Made by a program: the position numbers and the translations under genes. A stretch of DNA of 64,000 bases from Alternaria dauci (lineage: Eukaryota; Ascomycota; Dothideomycetes; Pleosporales; Pleosporaceae), in contig NC_091272.1 of NCBI RefSeq assembly GCF_042100115.1, positions 6,386,001 to 6,450,000 on the forward strand. Direction: 5' to 3'. Under the pieces are notes generated by a model. That model was not told where the DNA came from and searched no databases. It was given only the letters and a program-made list of their open reading frames with translations. Shown in pieces: positions 23,518 through 35,318 of the stretch. Within the stretch, counting starts at the first letter, position 1, and every line of letters starts with the position of its first letter.

Positions 23518-24287
23518 ATGGTTGTCTTCTTCATCTTCTTCTATCCCCTCTTCTTCTCTTCTTCTCTTCTTCTCTTCCCTTGATCTCTATGTATCTCTGT
23601 GTCATCAACCCTCCATGTCTAACACCCCCCATGCGGAAAACAACAATCATTAAATTCCATCCTGCGGAAAACAATCGCCTTTGCATTACGACAGCTACGA
23701 TGCGCGTATCGGCAGTAGTACCGACACTTTTGGTACAAGTCCCGTTCGGTACAGCCGCATATCCTGTAGTGGATTATCAAGTATTCGCACATTCTTCTCG
23801 TTTGTGACGGTAGTTGTGTTCGATTTCTGGAGATGAGCTGAGCTGGTGTTGTGCTGCTCAGGTTGAGATGGTGGATGGTGGGAGAAATGGTAGGGGATAG
23901 GAGCATAATATTAGCAGAGGGAGGGCATAGTTGCAGTTGTAAGTCGAATGAACCTAGGTATCACGTAGTAGTGGTGAATGGGGCATTGTAACTATTCGTT
24001 GGACCTAGTCAAGGTATAGAGAACGTGCTTCTTTTCTGTTCACTCGTCGAAAAGGAGATGACTTAGCGTCTTCCCAGCTCCTTTTCAGTATACCGGTGGA
24101 AGACCTTCCATAGAGCGATAGGAACCTCCAAAGCCCGACTCATCCTAAGCCATCTAATCTCATGCCGCAGCACCAACGCACCATTCCCTCCACCCACCTT
24201 GTCGCTCAAATCTCATCTCTTCACCCATAACCACCTTTACCCGAACTCTGAATCAAAACCAACCCCCTAAACCCCATCCTCCCACCC
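23518..24287. other. Intergenic with pyrimidine tract
   Basis: About 770 bp between convergent 3' ends. It contains a TTCTTC/CTTCTTCT-type low-complexity tract at about 23526-23580. No coding signal is seen. Confidence 0.45.
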
Positions 24288-24866
24288 CTACCCAAAAGCC
24301 GGACTAACAGCATACCCCACGACCAACTCCTCACCCTGCCTAAAGCAACTCCACAGATTCCCCACGCCCTCATCCAACCCAGGACTAAACACACTGCCCA
24401 CATAACAAAACACACTCTCATGCTCTTTCACACCCAGCCTCCGCCGCAGGAACCGCACTATCGTTGCGAAGGTCGAGTTGGTGCTAAGCTTGAAAATGCG
24501 CTGGGTTAGGTGCGGGGCTGAACCTATAGGTTGGAGTCGGATTGTTACTGTGAGGAGAGGGGGGAGAGGGTTAGTTGGGTGGGTGGAGACAAGGAAATAT
24601 AGGAAGGGAAGGATATAAGTGGGGTGGGATGACATGGATGGGATGGGAGGGTGGAGAGGATGGTATTGCTGGTGGATCCGGGGTATGGGTGATTGGAAGA
24701 AAGAACAATATGATGTACCTTTCTGTACAGTGAGATTACCGGCGGTTTCTAGCGCTTTGGAAGTATCTTTTGGTAGGTTGGTCAAGACGACTGACGCGGC
24801 CATGGTGAGGGGCGCTTCTGTTGTGTCGTCGTCTTCTGGTATCCTCTCTTTTGGTGATTGCGACAT
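24288..24866 (-). CDS. ATG12: Autophagy ubiquitin-like protein Atg12
   Basis: Exon 1 is 24866-24719 and exon 2 is 24547-24288, giving 135 residues. The intron is 171 bp, long for this window, and pyrimidine-rich; it joins GNLTVQK to VTIRLQPIGSAPHL. The ubiquitin-like fold is recognised by QRIFKLSTNSTFATIVRFLRR, the YVGSVFSPGLDEGVGNLW segment and the invariant C-terminus SPAFG. That terminal Gly is activated by Atg7 and joined to Atg5, forming the Atg12-Atg5-Atg16 ligase for Atg8 lipidation. The start MSQSPKERI is chosen because the frame above it has no ATG. Confidence 0.93.
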   Translation of the reverse strand: MSQSPKERIPEDDDTTEAPLTMAASVVLTNLPKDTSKALETAGNLTVQKGTSYCSFFQSPIPRIHQQYHPLHPPIPSMSSHPTYILPFLYFLVSTHPTNPLPPLLTVTIRLQPIGSAPHLTQRIFKLSTNSTFATIVRFLRRRLGVKEHESVFCYVGSVFSPGLDEGVGNLWSCFRQGEELVVGYAVSPAFG

Positions 24867-25694
24867 TGTGTGAGGGCACGTGTATCGTTGTGAAGCGAAG
24901 AGATTCCCGTGTGGGTTATCGAGAAGACGGCTCGATCTTGTGAGAAAGGGTAGGAAATGAAAGACGATGGATTCGGGCAAAGTGGTCGTTGGTGATGGTT
25001 CACGTAGGAGCGATGGTCAGCTGTAAACGCCCATCCAACCAATCACCGCCCCCACCACCCCAACATCACCTCCCAAAAAGCAAAAGACACCCAATCAACC
25101 ATGTTATCTTTCGCATTGATATCTAGTGTTTTCTACATATCTGATACGATAATGATATACAACATAAGCCTGCATTGCGGCGATCACCTTATTCGTCGCC
25201 AGGTATAGTCACCTCTCCCTTAAGACAATGTTCTACGAACCTCCATAGTAGTACCAACCAACCTTCGTTTTTACTGATAAAAACACACGCGCGCGCACGC
25301 ACACCACCAGCCAGCCGGTTTGCATATCGCAGTTGAACCAGCAAAATTTGTGACCCGAAGGCCTTTGGACGCAATAGCTATATACAAAGGGGACGGCATG
25401 CATCGTTAGCCCACCAGGGATCGAAGATCGTTGGCCTAATATTGTGGTGAAGGAAAATCGGAGAGTCAAGTCAAGCTTATGGTCGCCAAGAAAAGGGGAT
25501 GGAAAGGCACAAGCTGCGCCTTGAGAATGCTTATGGAAAACGGGTATTCGCTCGCATAGTAATGCCATGGGCCCGGAGGCGAGAAGTGAACAGATGTTTG
25601 CGAAAGGAAATTACGTCGTGGGTATTAGTGAGGTCGTGCATTACGCCATAAAGGATGCAATGGGTGGCCGTGTAGTCTGCATGAGCCGTAGGGC
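24867..25694. other. Intergenic, no gene seen
   Basis: About 830 bp between the ATG12 start and the 3' end of the DBF4-type gene. It includes a short CGCGCGCACGCACAC run near 25290. No gene is supported. Confidence 0.45.
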
Positions 25695-27603
25695 TCATCG
25701 ACGATCAAGTTGGGCGAGGAGCTGGTCTAGCTCGACCCAGTTTTCGGTGGTGACTGCGAACTTGCGGTGCTTGCGAGAGACGATGTGCTGTAGAGTGTTA
25801 GTATAGTTTGCAAGATGAACAGTCGTGATTCGTACCTCGTCGAAGTCGTTGAACTTCTCCCTGCAGTTCTCGCAGTAACCAGGCTTCAACTCCTTTTCAG
25901 CAGTCTTGCGCCTGCGGAGGGCTGCAGCTTTGCGAGCCTGCCTCTCTTCGTCACCGTCATCGTACGCACGACCCATGTTCTCCTGAGCCTTGCGCTTGGC
26001 TGCTCGCATGGGTTGAGAATGCTCATAGCTGAGCGCAGCCCTCACATCGTTTGTGACGGACGAATGGCCACTATTCGTATTCGCCGACGGTACGCTGTTC
26101 TTCTCGAGGACCTTTCGTTTCAGTTGGTTCACTTCCTTGCTGTTTCCAGCACGCGGCGCGGCAGCAGTCGATGATATCATCTGCGAGCGGATGGCGGACG
26201 TGATGTTGGATTGGTGCAGACCAGACGCGACTGGCTCACCAGCAATAAAACGGGGCATGGCTCGGATGCTAGCCTGAGCACTGCCAAACATGGGTGGTGG
26301 ACCGTCTGCCGTATTGCATCGCTTGGGCGGGAGGCCCTTTGGGGGGTCTAAGGGCTTCGCATCGGCGTCTTGTTCGCCCTTGACGATGGCAGCAGGGGCA
26401 CTGGGACGCCTGGCCAAGTTGTTGTTCTCTACCAAAACACTCTTCTCTTCCATGGCCGAGACCGCACGCGTCCTTGGGGCCTGGGCGGCCTGCCTTCGAC
26501 GTGCTTCCTGCTCTTCCTGTTGTCGGCGGCCGAAATGGGGATCTTCAACAAACGGGCACTTGCCGTTACCTGAGGCCCGGAACTGTGGCCACTTGCCCTT
26601 CTCTTTCTCGACCTTCTGGTATTCTCGGATCATGACGGGTCGGGTGACCTCGTCCATGTCGTGCACGTAGACGTAGTAGCCACGAAGAGGAATCATGTCC
26701 TGCGAGGCCATGACGTAGTCGCGGTCCATCTTCTCGTTTTGCAGCAGCCTCTGTAGGTCAGCAGGACGGCCCTTTTGATGCTGCGAGGCCACGGCGTGGC
26801 GCGTCGGATGGCTAGATGCATCTTCGCCGGTCTCCTTGTTGAACATGGTGTCGACCATACGCTGCAACTTCTCCACGGACCATATCTTCATGCCCAAGCT
26901 CTTAGCCTTGTGCAGGACATCACCGCGGTCGGACCTCTCAAGAGCGGCATCGAAGACGGATTTCTTGTTCTCCAGCTGAGCCGGGTTGACGGTGTCCTTG
27001 TGGGAGGACGAGCTGCCATCGAGGTCGGCGGGAATGGAACGCGTCGTGATGACGTGGGTGACTTCTCGGGAGAAAAAATTGACCTCGCGCTGGGGGCTGT
27101 TAGCAACATGGAGGGAGGGCAGGATAGGACAGACGTACAGAACCTAGTTGCTTTGCCCTGTACATCAACTTGTCTTTCTGGGGTTCCGGCACGCTGTCAA
27201 AGTAAAAGGCAAACTGGGGGAACAGCTTGCGGTAGTGACGCTGCCACTGGCGAATCGTCTCGAGGTCGTTGGATGCGCGCTGGGCGGCCTGCTTGGACGG
27301 GGCCTTTGACTCTCGTGCTGCTTCGAGCTTGCGGGTCAGCGCCGTGGGCTGGGCCCCACTCCGGCGGACCAGGCCATGGCGGTGGGCTTCGGCATCATCG
27401 ACCTGGATGACTTGTTTCTTGGGGGGCGGTTGGCCATAGAGGACGTCGCGCTGCTCGCTGGCATGTGAGCGCTGGCGCTTTCCTCCTATGGCCGTCGCGC
27501 GTAACGGGGAATTGGTAGCGTTCTGCAGGTTGGCGAGAGGGACGCGCCGGTTCGACATGACTACTGGAACCTGGGGCGACGGAGGGACAGCCACTGCTGC
27601 CAT
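25695..27603 (-). CDS. DBF4: Dbf4/Dfp1-type regulatory subunit of Cdc7 kinase
   Basis: Exons 27603-27139, 27089-25836 and 25787-25695 give 603 residues. Features in order: a basic, disordered N-terminus; a BRCT-like region at about 110-230 (KLFPQFAFYFDS, REVTHVITTRSIP, SLGMKIWSVEKLQRMVD); motif M near KCPFVEDPHF; and a C-terminal DBF zinc finger with Cys pair YCENC and His pair in HIVSRKHRKFA. The 48-bp second intron splits the zinc finger between its Cys and His pairs. Dbf4 activates Cdc7 at origins to phosphorylate Mcm2-7 and start replication; the Aspergillus homologue is nimO. The assignment is strong from motif M plus the finger. Confidence 0.92.
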
Positions 27604-29286
27604 GCGTGGGAAGGCGGCCGGGAGTGGTTTCGGGGCGTGATGGATGATGTGCTGCGTGGGAGGGGCACGTGTGCGTGTAGCTCACGACGCGACGGTGCTG
27701 GCACGTCGAGGATTTTCTAGCAACGCGTAGCGGCCATGTCCATGTGCGGGAGCTGTCGGGACCAAGGTAGCAGCTGGGGGCACAGTAATTGAGCGAGAGA
27801 GAAGCGCGTTTGCAGACGTCGATCTGCTTTCATCGACCAAGGAAAGAGTAGTCTTTGTTTGGCCTGGAGGCTGGTACAGTATGATGCAGGCCGCGCTAGA
27901 GCTATAGCGGCTAGCCTGAAAATCTCGCGCGAACCATCCACAACATCTTTTGCCTAGACAACCGCCATTGGCAAACAAACCATCCTTGCCCACAACACCG
28001 TCAGTGCGCCCTGCACGACATCGCGCCGACCGTCTCTCGCTGCCCGTCCTCGCCCTCTGATTCAGCCTCAGGGGAAGATTCGCAACTTCCCCATGTGGCG
28101 CCGCTCCTGCTACTTTTCCACTACACCGACCCCACTTCTCCTATCTTCTGTCCTGCTAACAATACCACGCCCGGCCCTGCACCATTACATCCGTCTCATC
28201 TTACTAACAAGGCCGCCGCCATTACCGTTGAATGGCACCTGCCCGTCTCCGCTTCTCACTGCTGCCCTACGCAAATGTGTCAGATTCAAACTTATTCAGG
28301 GTCTGCATGGTGGAGCCTTTGCGGCTAGCCCGAGCCGTCACACCTGTTGGCTGCGAGTTTGTTGTATGGGTCGCAAAACACCGGATGCGTCGTAGGAGGC
28401 GCACACAATGGAGACAAAACAAAACATATACGCCGTCATCCTGGCTTGGCACACACCGGACGCTATTGCAATCTAATTTCAATGTATCGTACCCAACTTC
28501 TCTCTACTCCTTACATAGGTTCGCTCAAAACAGCCACGCCACACTATACGCCATGGCGATTCTACCAGCCAGGTTGACATCGGTGATGTCGCGTTTCTTC
28601 AATATCAGAACAAAGCTTTCGTGCAACATCCCTGCCACAACCATGGCAATACCCACCCTTCCAGCTTCGTGCACAAAGCGCTAGATCCAGGATAGTTTCC
28701 ATTTCAATATACGGGGCGGGGTGGAGATATCGCTACTCTTTTCTGGCAACGTCACTTCCTTGTATTACTCGGAACACAATTCGTATGAAATAACGCCTTT
28801 TTACACCCCGGGACTCTGCAACGATGCTCACTCCTTCGCCGAGTTAATCGCATATGGCGGGGATAGTATCCCAACCTGATCAGGACTATGTCGTAACGGA
28901 TACCCGTCCATCAAGCACTGAGCTGACCACACGCTTATATGTTTGTTATCGATACAACTTTTCCCTACGCAGACGGAGACTGTAAGGAGATAATCGCGGC
29001 TCAGATATCCCTGCTGGGTAGATTTGGCACCTACTTGTTCGATGGAATTGGGTAAGGCTGCATATTCTCTAGTCAATCTTATTACAACTTTGGCCAGTAC
29101 GGCCAAGAGAGAAAACCGCGAACTCGCTTCAGAAGAAGAAATGTGTCAAGAAGAAAAAGACTCATTACGAAAACACGTCTATCTAATACTACAGGAGAGA
29201 AATTATGCAAAAGAAATACCAAAGACGCGAGAAGATAGAAAATCGTTGCCTCTAATCATTCATCCAAACCGCCATCCATAATCAAT
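27604..29286. other. Intergenic, 1.7 kb, no gene seen
   Basis: Left part is the DBF4 promoter; right part is the 3' flank of the PD-(D/E)XK gene. Several frames of 70-150 codons are open, but none shows a domain or a consistent spliced model. Confidence 0.45.
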
Positions 29287-31088
29287 TCAACAGCAGATAC
29301 TCTTACGACCTCGGATCCTCAACAGGAATTCGGCTTGGTTGAGGGCTTTGAACGGGCGATCACTAGAGTATCCTTCATCGGCTTCGTCCTCATCTTCGCT
29401 TGTGCCATAGAGTTCTTCTTCCACAGTCGTATATCCATCGTCGTCGCCGGATGCATCATCACTTGGAACATAATCTTCATCAGCATCTGATTCGCATGCC
29501 TCAAGCACCCCTTCATCTTCGTCCTCGTCCTCGTCCTCCTCTTCTTCTTCTTCTTCTTCTTCTTCATCGGCGGGACTCATTGGTGGAGCCGATGGACGAG
29601 ACGAAGGACTGGGTGAACGTGAGTATCTCGATGCAGTGGTTTCTCTGACATATGCCGAAGGAACTTTTGAATGAGATGCAGGTCTGATAGGAAGAGAAGG
29701 TGGAGATGGACTTCTCTCGTCGCGTGGCTCCATGGATTTGGCTCTCCTTCGTCGTTGAATTTGGTTGCCGCCTAGATCAAGGACAGGCCGAGGCTCGGAA
29801 TCTGAGCGGACACGAGATATCCATCTGCATATCTCGGGTTTCACTCGATCGAACACCCAGTCGCGCATGTTGGCGACTACTTCACGTAGTGCCCAAACGC
29901 CCCAAGTAAGCTCGAGGGAGGTCGCCCAAATGCAGCGCATTTCAATTACCTCAGTAGTCTGACCGATGTTAGTCAGGCATGACGTCTGATTCACCATGGT
30001 CGTACTCACTGGGTGTCTGTATGTGAGCCAAAGGCGAACACTAGGACCGACGCACGTGAACGAGAAGATGACCAGGGCGTCGTTACTTGGATCGCGGACT
30101 TTCGCGGCCAATTCCTCTCGTATAATCAACGCTTCGGCCGATCCATTCGCAGCCTGGCAATAACAAAATTCTGCACTGTCGTCTTTCCAGGTGCCACGTT
30201 TGACTTCGATAACAGCCCAAGGAAAGCATGCCAAATCCGAAGCACCCAGCTTTGTTGGATTACGATTCAGTAAGGTCGTGGTTGGCGATGAGATGATCTC
30301 TTTTGTCTTCCGGAGCTCGCTGAGAACAGGAAGGGTAAAATTTTCGACTCTGGGGTCGAGGTGGAGTACCCTCGCCATATTGCAGGCAGGATCGATGATC
30401 GGGAACAGATAAGCAAGATCCGGCTTTGGTTCAGTTCGCACTGGGTTTTTCAAGGCTCTCCTCGATGGGCATCCGTTCCAGGTATAGTCTTCATGGCTAC
30501 ACTAATGTTAGTCTGAGCTTGAATGGATATTATACTGTAACTCACAGTTCCCACCGATAAAACAGATTCCTGGAAATGGTCAGCGAAGAGGATCTAGAAC
30601 TATGGCAAGAATACATACCTGTGCTTATCTTTGGTATCATGGACCTCTGCGTAGGGCTTGAAGAACTCCGCTTTCAGGAGAGACGTCCAACGAGGCTCTA
30701 GTACTTTATCTTCGCGTAGAGCGATCGCCTTCTCCCTGACTTCGAGGCAATGGTCAAGTGCGTTAAGTATCTCAGTCTCCGCTGCCGAGATCCTTTTGTT
30801 GAAGCGTTCTTCGGAGTGATAATGACGAGGTTCCAAACTCCATTTCGACGCCAGCGCAGTCTCTCCATCCTGCCCCGAATACTGAAACTCATCGATTTCT
30901 TTCTTGAGCTGTTTTCTGCTGCATTCTGGAATTTCTGTGCGTGCACGTTTCATCTCATGGCGTATGGGCTGTAGCCATTTAAGAAGTTCCTCCTTGCTGT
31001 GGACCTTGTCGTAAAAGAAGACATTCTCATTTTCCAATATCTCTGGGGTCAATCGGGGTTTTCTGGTACGTTCAGTCGTGGATGACAT
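29287..31088 (-). CDS. PD-(D/E)XK nuclease-fold fungal protein with acidic tail
   Basis: Four exons (31088-30619, 30569-30546, 30496-30010, 29958-29287) give 550 residues. Exon 2 is only 24 bp. Intron 3 (29959-30009) is 51 bp, in frame and free of stops, with a strong GCCTGACTAAC branch; retention would add 17 residues. The core reads KPDLAYLFPI (Pro190-Asp191), then 70 residues later AVIEVKRG (Glu262-x-Lys264), the PD-(D/E)XK active-site layout. The C-terminal third is charged: Arg/Ser-rich, then a run of Glu/Asp of about 18 residues. Fungal proteins of this type are common and uncharacterised. Nuclease activity is inferred from the motif only. Confidence 0.78.
29515..29566. repeat. Trinucleotide low-complexity tract in coding sequence
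   Basis: TTC/GTC/CTC triplets on the plus strand encode the Glu/Asp run of the PD-(D/E)XK protein. Such tracts often vary in length between strains. Confidence 0.8.
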
Positions 31089-31885
31089 ATCTTAATGTCG
31101 CCTGAGGATTGATCGTGAGTGTTGAAAGTTCAAGCAATGGAAACAGAAGGCTTGAGTCAAAGTTCGCAAAAGGCAACAGTTGTAACGCAAGAAAGATACT
31201 TGATAACAGTGGTCCGCCATAGCCATCTTGTAATCGTTTAATTCTCTGTATGTAGGCGTACTGGGATGGAAGAGTAGGATGCGGCGCAGCACTCCAGTAG
31301 GCGAGGCTGAAACAGCGTTCACGGCGCACTTGCCAGTTCAGTCTCCGGGCTTCAGCCCCCACGATGCAGGAGCAACACCATCATTATCAATGTTGGCATC
31401 GCTTTCATCTCACTGAAACCGAGACCATCCATCGCGCGCTTTCCAAGCTCGAACCGAGAGTTATAAAACGTGGGGTAGTATCATGTCGAAGTGAAGGACG
31501 GAGGATGAAGTGCTGCCACGGGAAGCTGTCTTCCCCTCCCGCGGCCCGTGCGTATAATACTAACGTCTTATTGGAAAATGCTCAGTCGATGTAACCCGGT
31601 TCCGAACGCGACGAAGGATCTCTCGCATATAATGCTAGGGGCGTGAACTGGTGGTGGTAGGTGCTGCGCGGCGACGTTTCAACATCCCACGTCTCGTCAA
31701 CACAATCACTACCATCCGTTGACCCTACCCAGTGGCAGAACGCACAGCTCATCGCACGTAGGAACCCGGTGACTGGGGTAAGATGTGGCATGTTACGCAA
31801 TAACGAACTGTCAACACTTATCCGGGAGTATCGCAGTATTACAAGGCGCTACAACCTGCACCGCATGTCTGTGCATACAACATGT
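31089..31885. other. Intergenic, no gene seen
   Basis: About 800 bp between the start of the PD-(D/E)XK gene and the 3' end of the MFS gene. No gene is supported. Confidence 0.45.
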
Positions 31886-33589
31886 TTACAGGGTGTAGCG
31901 GAACAGAAGACCGGGGCCATTGGCAACACCCTCCAGTCCTACAGCCTGATCCGACTTGCGATTCAGCTTCTGCAGCCAAAAACGCAACACTAATGACGCA
32001 GTTGCGCAGCAAAGCAGTGCTACTGTCAATACGATACAGCCCATGCGATAGAGACTGGGTCGCTCTGTTAGTACAAGTCCGCGTAGCATGGGCTTGGATA
32101 CTTACGGTGCGCTCCATGCAGGGTACAGGTAAGCGGTAGCGATGTTGGTCGCATTCGACACGGCAGTTGCCAACGCAAGTGTAACCGCTCTCTTCGCCTT
32201 TGGCCGTGCGACCGTTGCCGAGACCCATGGCAGAATGAGTTGAAAGGCGGAGAATGACCCCATGGCCTGCAGGAACATGGCAAAGTAGCGCGGCCCAGTT
32301 TGATACGTTGACATGGAGATGATCTGACCGACTGCGGAGATGACGCATGCAGCGACGATGTGAAAGCAATGCTCGCCCGAGTGTCCGGAATGCCACGAGT
32401 TCAGAACGGAGAATATGAATGCCAGGAAGTAAGGAGGTGCAGTAAGCAGAAGCGTCTCGACACGAGGGAAGCCAAGCGTCTGGACGATGGAAGGAAAAAA
32501 GTATGTGAAGCTCATGGATACGACGGCGCATGTCTGGATGAAGACAAGGAGTGGCTAGAGGTGGTGTAGAGTCAGCAAAACGTATATAGACAAACATTCT
32601 CGACATCGATTTATGGCGACAACCATAGTCTTTCGGGGAAGTGAACACGAGGCGGAGAAGATACGTACTACTTTCGGGTCGGAGAAGGCCTGCCTCAGCC
32701 CAACGAACACGGAATCCTTCACTTCATCTGCCACGCCGTCGTTTTCGCGATTGAGTCGCCACTGCGCCATTGCCGTCTCTTCTGGCGACAAGAAGGACGT
32801 GTTCGAAGGATAGTTCGGCAGAAGAGCATACCCAGCGAAAGCCATAACAACTGTGAGCGCTCCTTCCAAGATGAAGATCCTGGAGGTTTGGGAGGACAAA
32901 GTCAGTGTATGTCTCAAATGCATCTGTACAGTCACAACTTACCAGCGCCAGCTCGGATAACCACCAAGCCCTTCCATACCATCGACGATACCCGCTGCGA
33001 TCAACCCACCAAATGCCGAGGACAGGGTATATCCGGAGTAAAAAGTGGCAATACGACTTGGTAGCTCTTTTCGCGTATACCAGCATGAGAGGAAGAAGAT
33101 GCATCCAGGAAAGTACGGTGCTTCAGTCACACCGACCAGGAACCTTAGTGCAACCAATCCAGCGTGATTTTGCACAAAGCCTGTAGCACCAGACACAACA
33201 CCCCAAACGATGACCACGGTGGGAAGATACAACCTGGGCTTGAATATGGAGAGAAGCATGTTCGAGGGTATCATCATGGAGATGTAACCAGCCCACAGTA
33301 CCATCACAGCGGTTTGATACTGCACATCGTCGATGCCCAGCGTGGCCTCCAGACCTCCGAGACGTGCATTAGCGATGGCATTTCGGTCGAGCACGTTGAG
33401 CAAGAAGAGCACGATCAGAATAGGCAGGGCTCGAAAATCGATTTTCCGCACCAGTTTCTTTTCGAGGGCTTTGAGTTGCTCAGGTGTGTGACCGCGCAGG
33501 ATCTCCGGTACTGGGTTGCGAGACTCGTTCGTTGCTTCGATGTGCTCACATGCCAGATCTTTCTCAAGAGAATGCTTTTCGACGTCCAT
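31886..33589 (-). CDS. MFS transporter, Dal5/allantoate permease-like
   Basis: Exons 33589-32943, 32879-32669, 32554-32106 and 32054-31886 give 491 residues with about 12 membrane helices. N-terminal signature: KKLVRKIDFRALPILIVLFL then LNVLDRNAIANARLGGLE, typical of the anion:cation symporter family (Dal5, nicotinate permease Tna1). Loop 4-5 holds RFLVGVTEAPYFPGCIFFLS and SRIATFYSGYTLSSAFGGL. Substrates of the family are small organic anions such as allantoate, nicotinate or pantothenate; this member's is unknown. Exon 2 could end at GTAGTA or GTACGT (one-codon difference); GTACGT was chosen. Intron 1 is an introner-like copy. The last exon, encoding helix 12, is short. Confidence 0.88.
32880..32942 (-). 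repeat. MFS intron 1, introner-like copy
   Basis: 63-bp GT-AG intron. Positions 32902-32922 equal 6981-7001 of QNS1 intron 4 over 21 nt, in the same orientation relative to the gene, and TGTACA follows in both. Both matches end at the branch-site ACTGA. Confidence 0.75.
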
Positions 33590-34283
33590 AGCAACGATAG
33601 AGTGACGTATATGGTGAGGAGGGAGGCGCTCTAGAACGGGAGCGTGGATGGCGCTACCCCACAAACCTGGGGTAAGCCTTTTCTTATACTAGCCTTCCGA
33701 CATCCCATATCACGTTTTGTTAATCTTCAGCATCATTGAGTTTAGTGTAGGATGAGGTGCGGGGAATCCCGCAGTGCGACACATCTTCCGACTGGGTAAG
33801 ATCGTTCCTGTGGATTACAGTCGTCGTGGTCAGCCAAGTCAACAGACCACGGCGTGTTGACCGAGATGTCCTCGAGACGAGGTCGTGTGGTACACCATCG
33901 GCTTTTGGGCGAGTTGGTGATGATGTTTGTCGGATGAACTGAGGGGGAGACCCGGAGGTCGCGCCGATCACGGTATTTCATGTAGAGCCGATGGGCTGTG
34001 CCAACATGCAGCACATGCGTCCAGTCACGGGCTGTGGGTATGTTTGCACCGCATACAGCAGGTGCATTAAGAGGGGGTGAGGTCATTGGTGCTGGCTAAA
34101 TTGCAAGACGTTGGTGTAGGTATCGAGATAGACTATTCAGATAGGGAACCACGCGGTTTCGCATAGTAGAGATTATTCACACGTATGGTTACTTATTCGA
34201 CAGTTCGATTATAATCAGGGGGAACGCATGGTCTTATGAATGTGAAGCAACCATGCATTCCAGCTACAATAAAGCGTACAGTA
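33590..34283. other. Intergenic, no gene seen
   Basis: About 690 bp holding the MFS promoter and the 3' flank of the SDR gene. No gene is supported. Confidence 0.45.
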
Positions 34284-35318
34284 TCACGCTGCTATCTCAA
34301 CAGCATTCACCCGTACATTCTCAGCCTTCTGGCTCACTCTCTCGTCCCCTTTCACACTAGCTTTCGGTGCCAACCCCTCCACATAATCCCTGACGATCTG
34401 ATCAAATCCCGTATCTCTCACAAACCCCAGGTTCAAAGCCTTTGAGTTATCGAAATCTGCAGGCCATGAATATAGTATCTTCCTGAGAGCAGGCTCGTCC
34501 TTCATCTCTAACAGTGCAAGCTTATCGGCACCTCCTACCCTAGCAAGCGAGTCCATCATGTCCTGCACTGAGACGCCGATGCCAGGGAAGTTCAGGCAGC
34601 GGTCGAACTTTGCGAGGCGGTTGATGTCGAACTCTGTAGCCGCGTAGACTAGATTCTGGACTAGGATGCGAGGGGAACAGAGCCAGTGTCGCCATTGCTT
34701 GTCTTCTAATGGAATAACGCATTTGATGCCATTGATCGGTTCGCGGATCATGCCGCTGATGAAGGAACTTGCCGCAGCGGTGGGCTTCCCGGGCCGTACC
34801 GAGACAGTAGGAAAGCGAAGCGAGATACCGTCGATGAAGCCGCGTCGTGTGTATTCAGTAACGAGGTACTCGCACATCATCTTCTCTGCGCCGTAGCTCG
34901 TCTCTGGTGTCGGCAGTTGGGTTTCCGTGACAGGTAGTGTGACGGAGTTGTTGTACACTGCCTGACTTGAGGCGTATATTACTCTTGCTCCTGGACACGT
35001 CTTCCTGATGGCTTCGAGCAATGCGCGGGTTGCGTCGAAGTTTGCTTTCATACCCAGCTCGAAATCGGCTTCGGCACCTGAGGACATGATGCCGTGGAAG
35101 ACATAGACGGCTTCTATATCTTTGGTAACGACGGAGCCTGCTTCCGTACACAGGTCTGCCTTGATGGCTTGTGCCTGGCTCTGGGAACGCGCATCTGGGA
35201 TAGGCGGTTCGATGATGTCGGTTAGGATGAGAGAATGCGCGCCTTTCTCGTCATCGAGAAGCTTCTTCGCTACGAGCTGGCCGATGAAGCCAGCAGCCCC
35301 TGTGATGAGAATACGCAT
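34284..35318 (-). CDS. Extended SDR, NAD-dependent epimerase/dehydrogenase (DenD-like)
   Basis: Single exon, 344 residues. Rossmann start MRILITGAAGFIGQLVAKKL has the GxxGxxG NAD site. The catalytic Tyr-Lys is in TSYGAEKMMCEY, preceded by the Ser of VIYASSQAVY. ISLRFPTVSVRPGKP and the C-terminal half fit the Gne-like/D-erythronate dehydrogenase branch of extended SDRs. In bacteria DenD oxidises D-erythronate at C2 in four-carbon sugar-acid use; fungal members are untested. It diverges from flavocytochrome b2 across 444 bp. Family is firm, substrate is inference. Confidence 0.85.
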   Translation of the reverse strand: MRILITGAAGFIGQLVAKKLLDDEKGAHSLILTDIIEPPIPDARSQSQAQAIKADLCTEAGSVVTKDIEAVYVFHGIMSSGAEADFELGMKANFDATRALLEAIRKTCPGARVIYASSQAVYNNSVTLPVTETQLPTPETSYGAEKMMCEYLVTEYTRRGFIDGISLRFPTVSVRPGKPTAAASSFISGMIREPINGIKCVIPLEDKQWRHWLCSPRILVQNLVYAATEFDINRLAKFDRCLNFPGIGVSVQDMMDSLARVGGADKLALLEMKDEPALRKILYSWPADFDNSKALNLGFVRDTGFDQIVRDYVEGLAPKASVKGDERVSQKAENVRVNAVEIAA

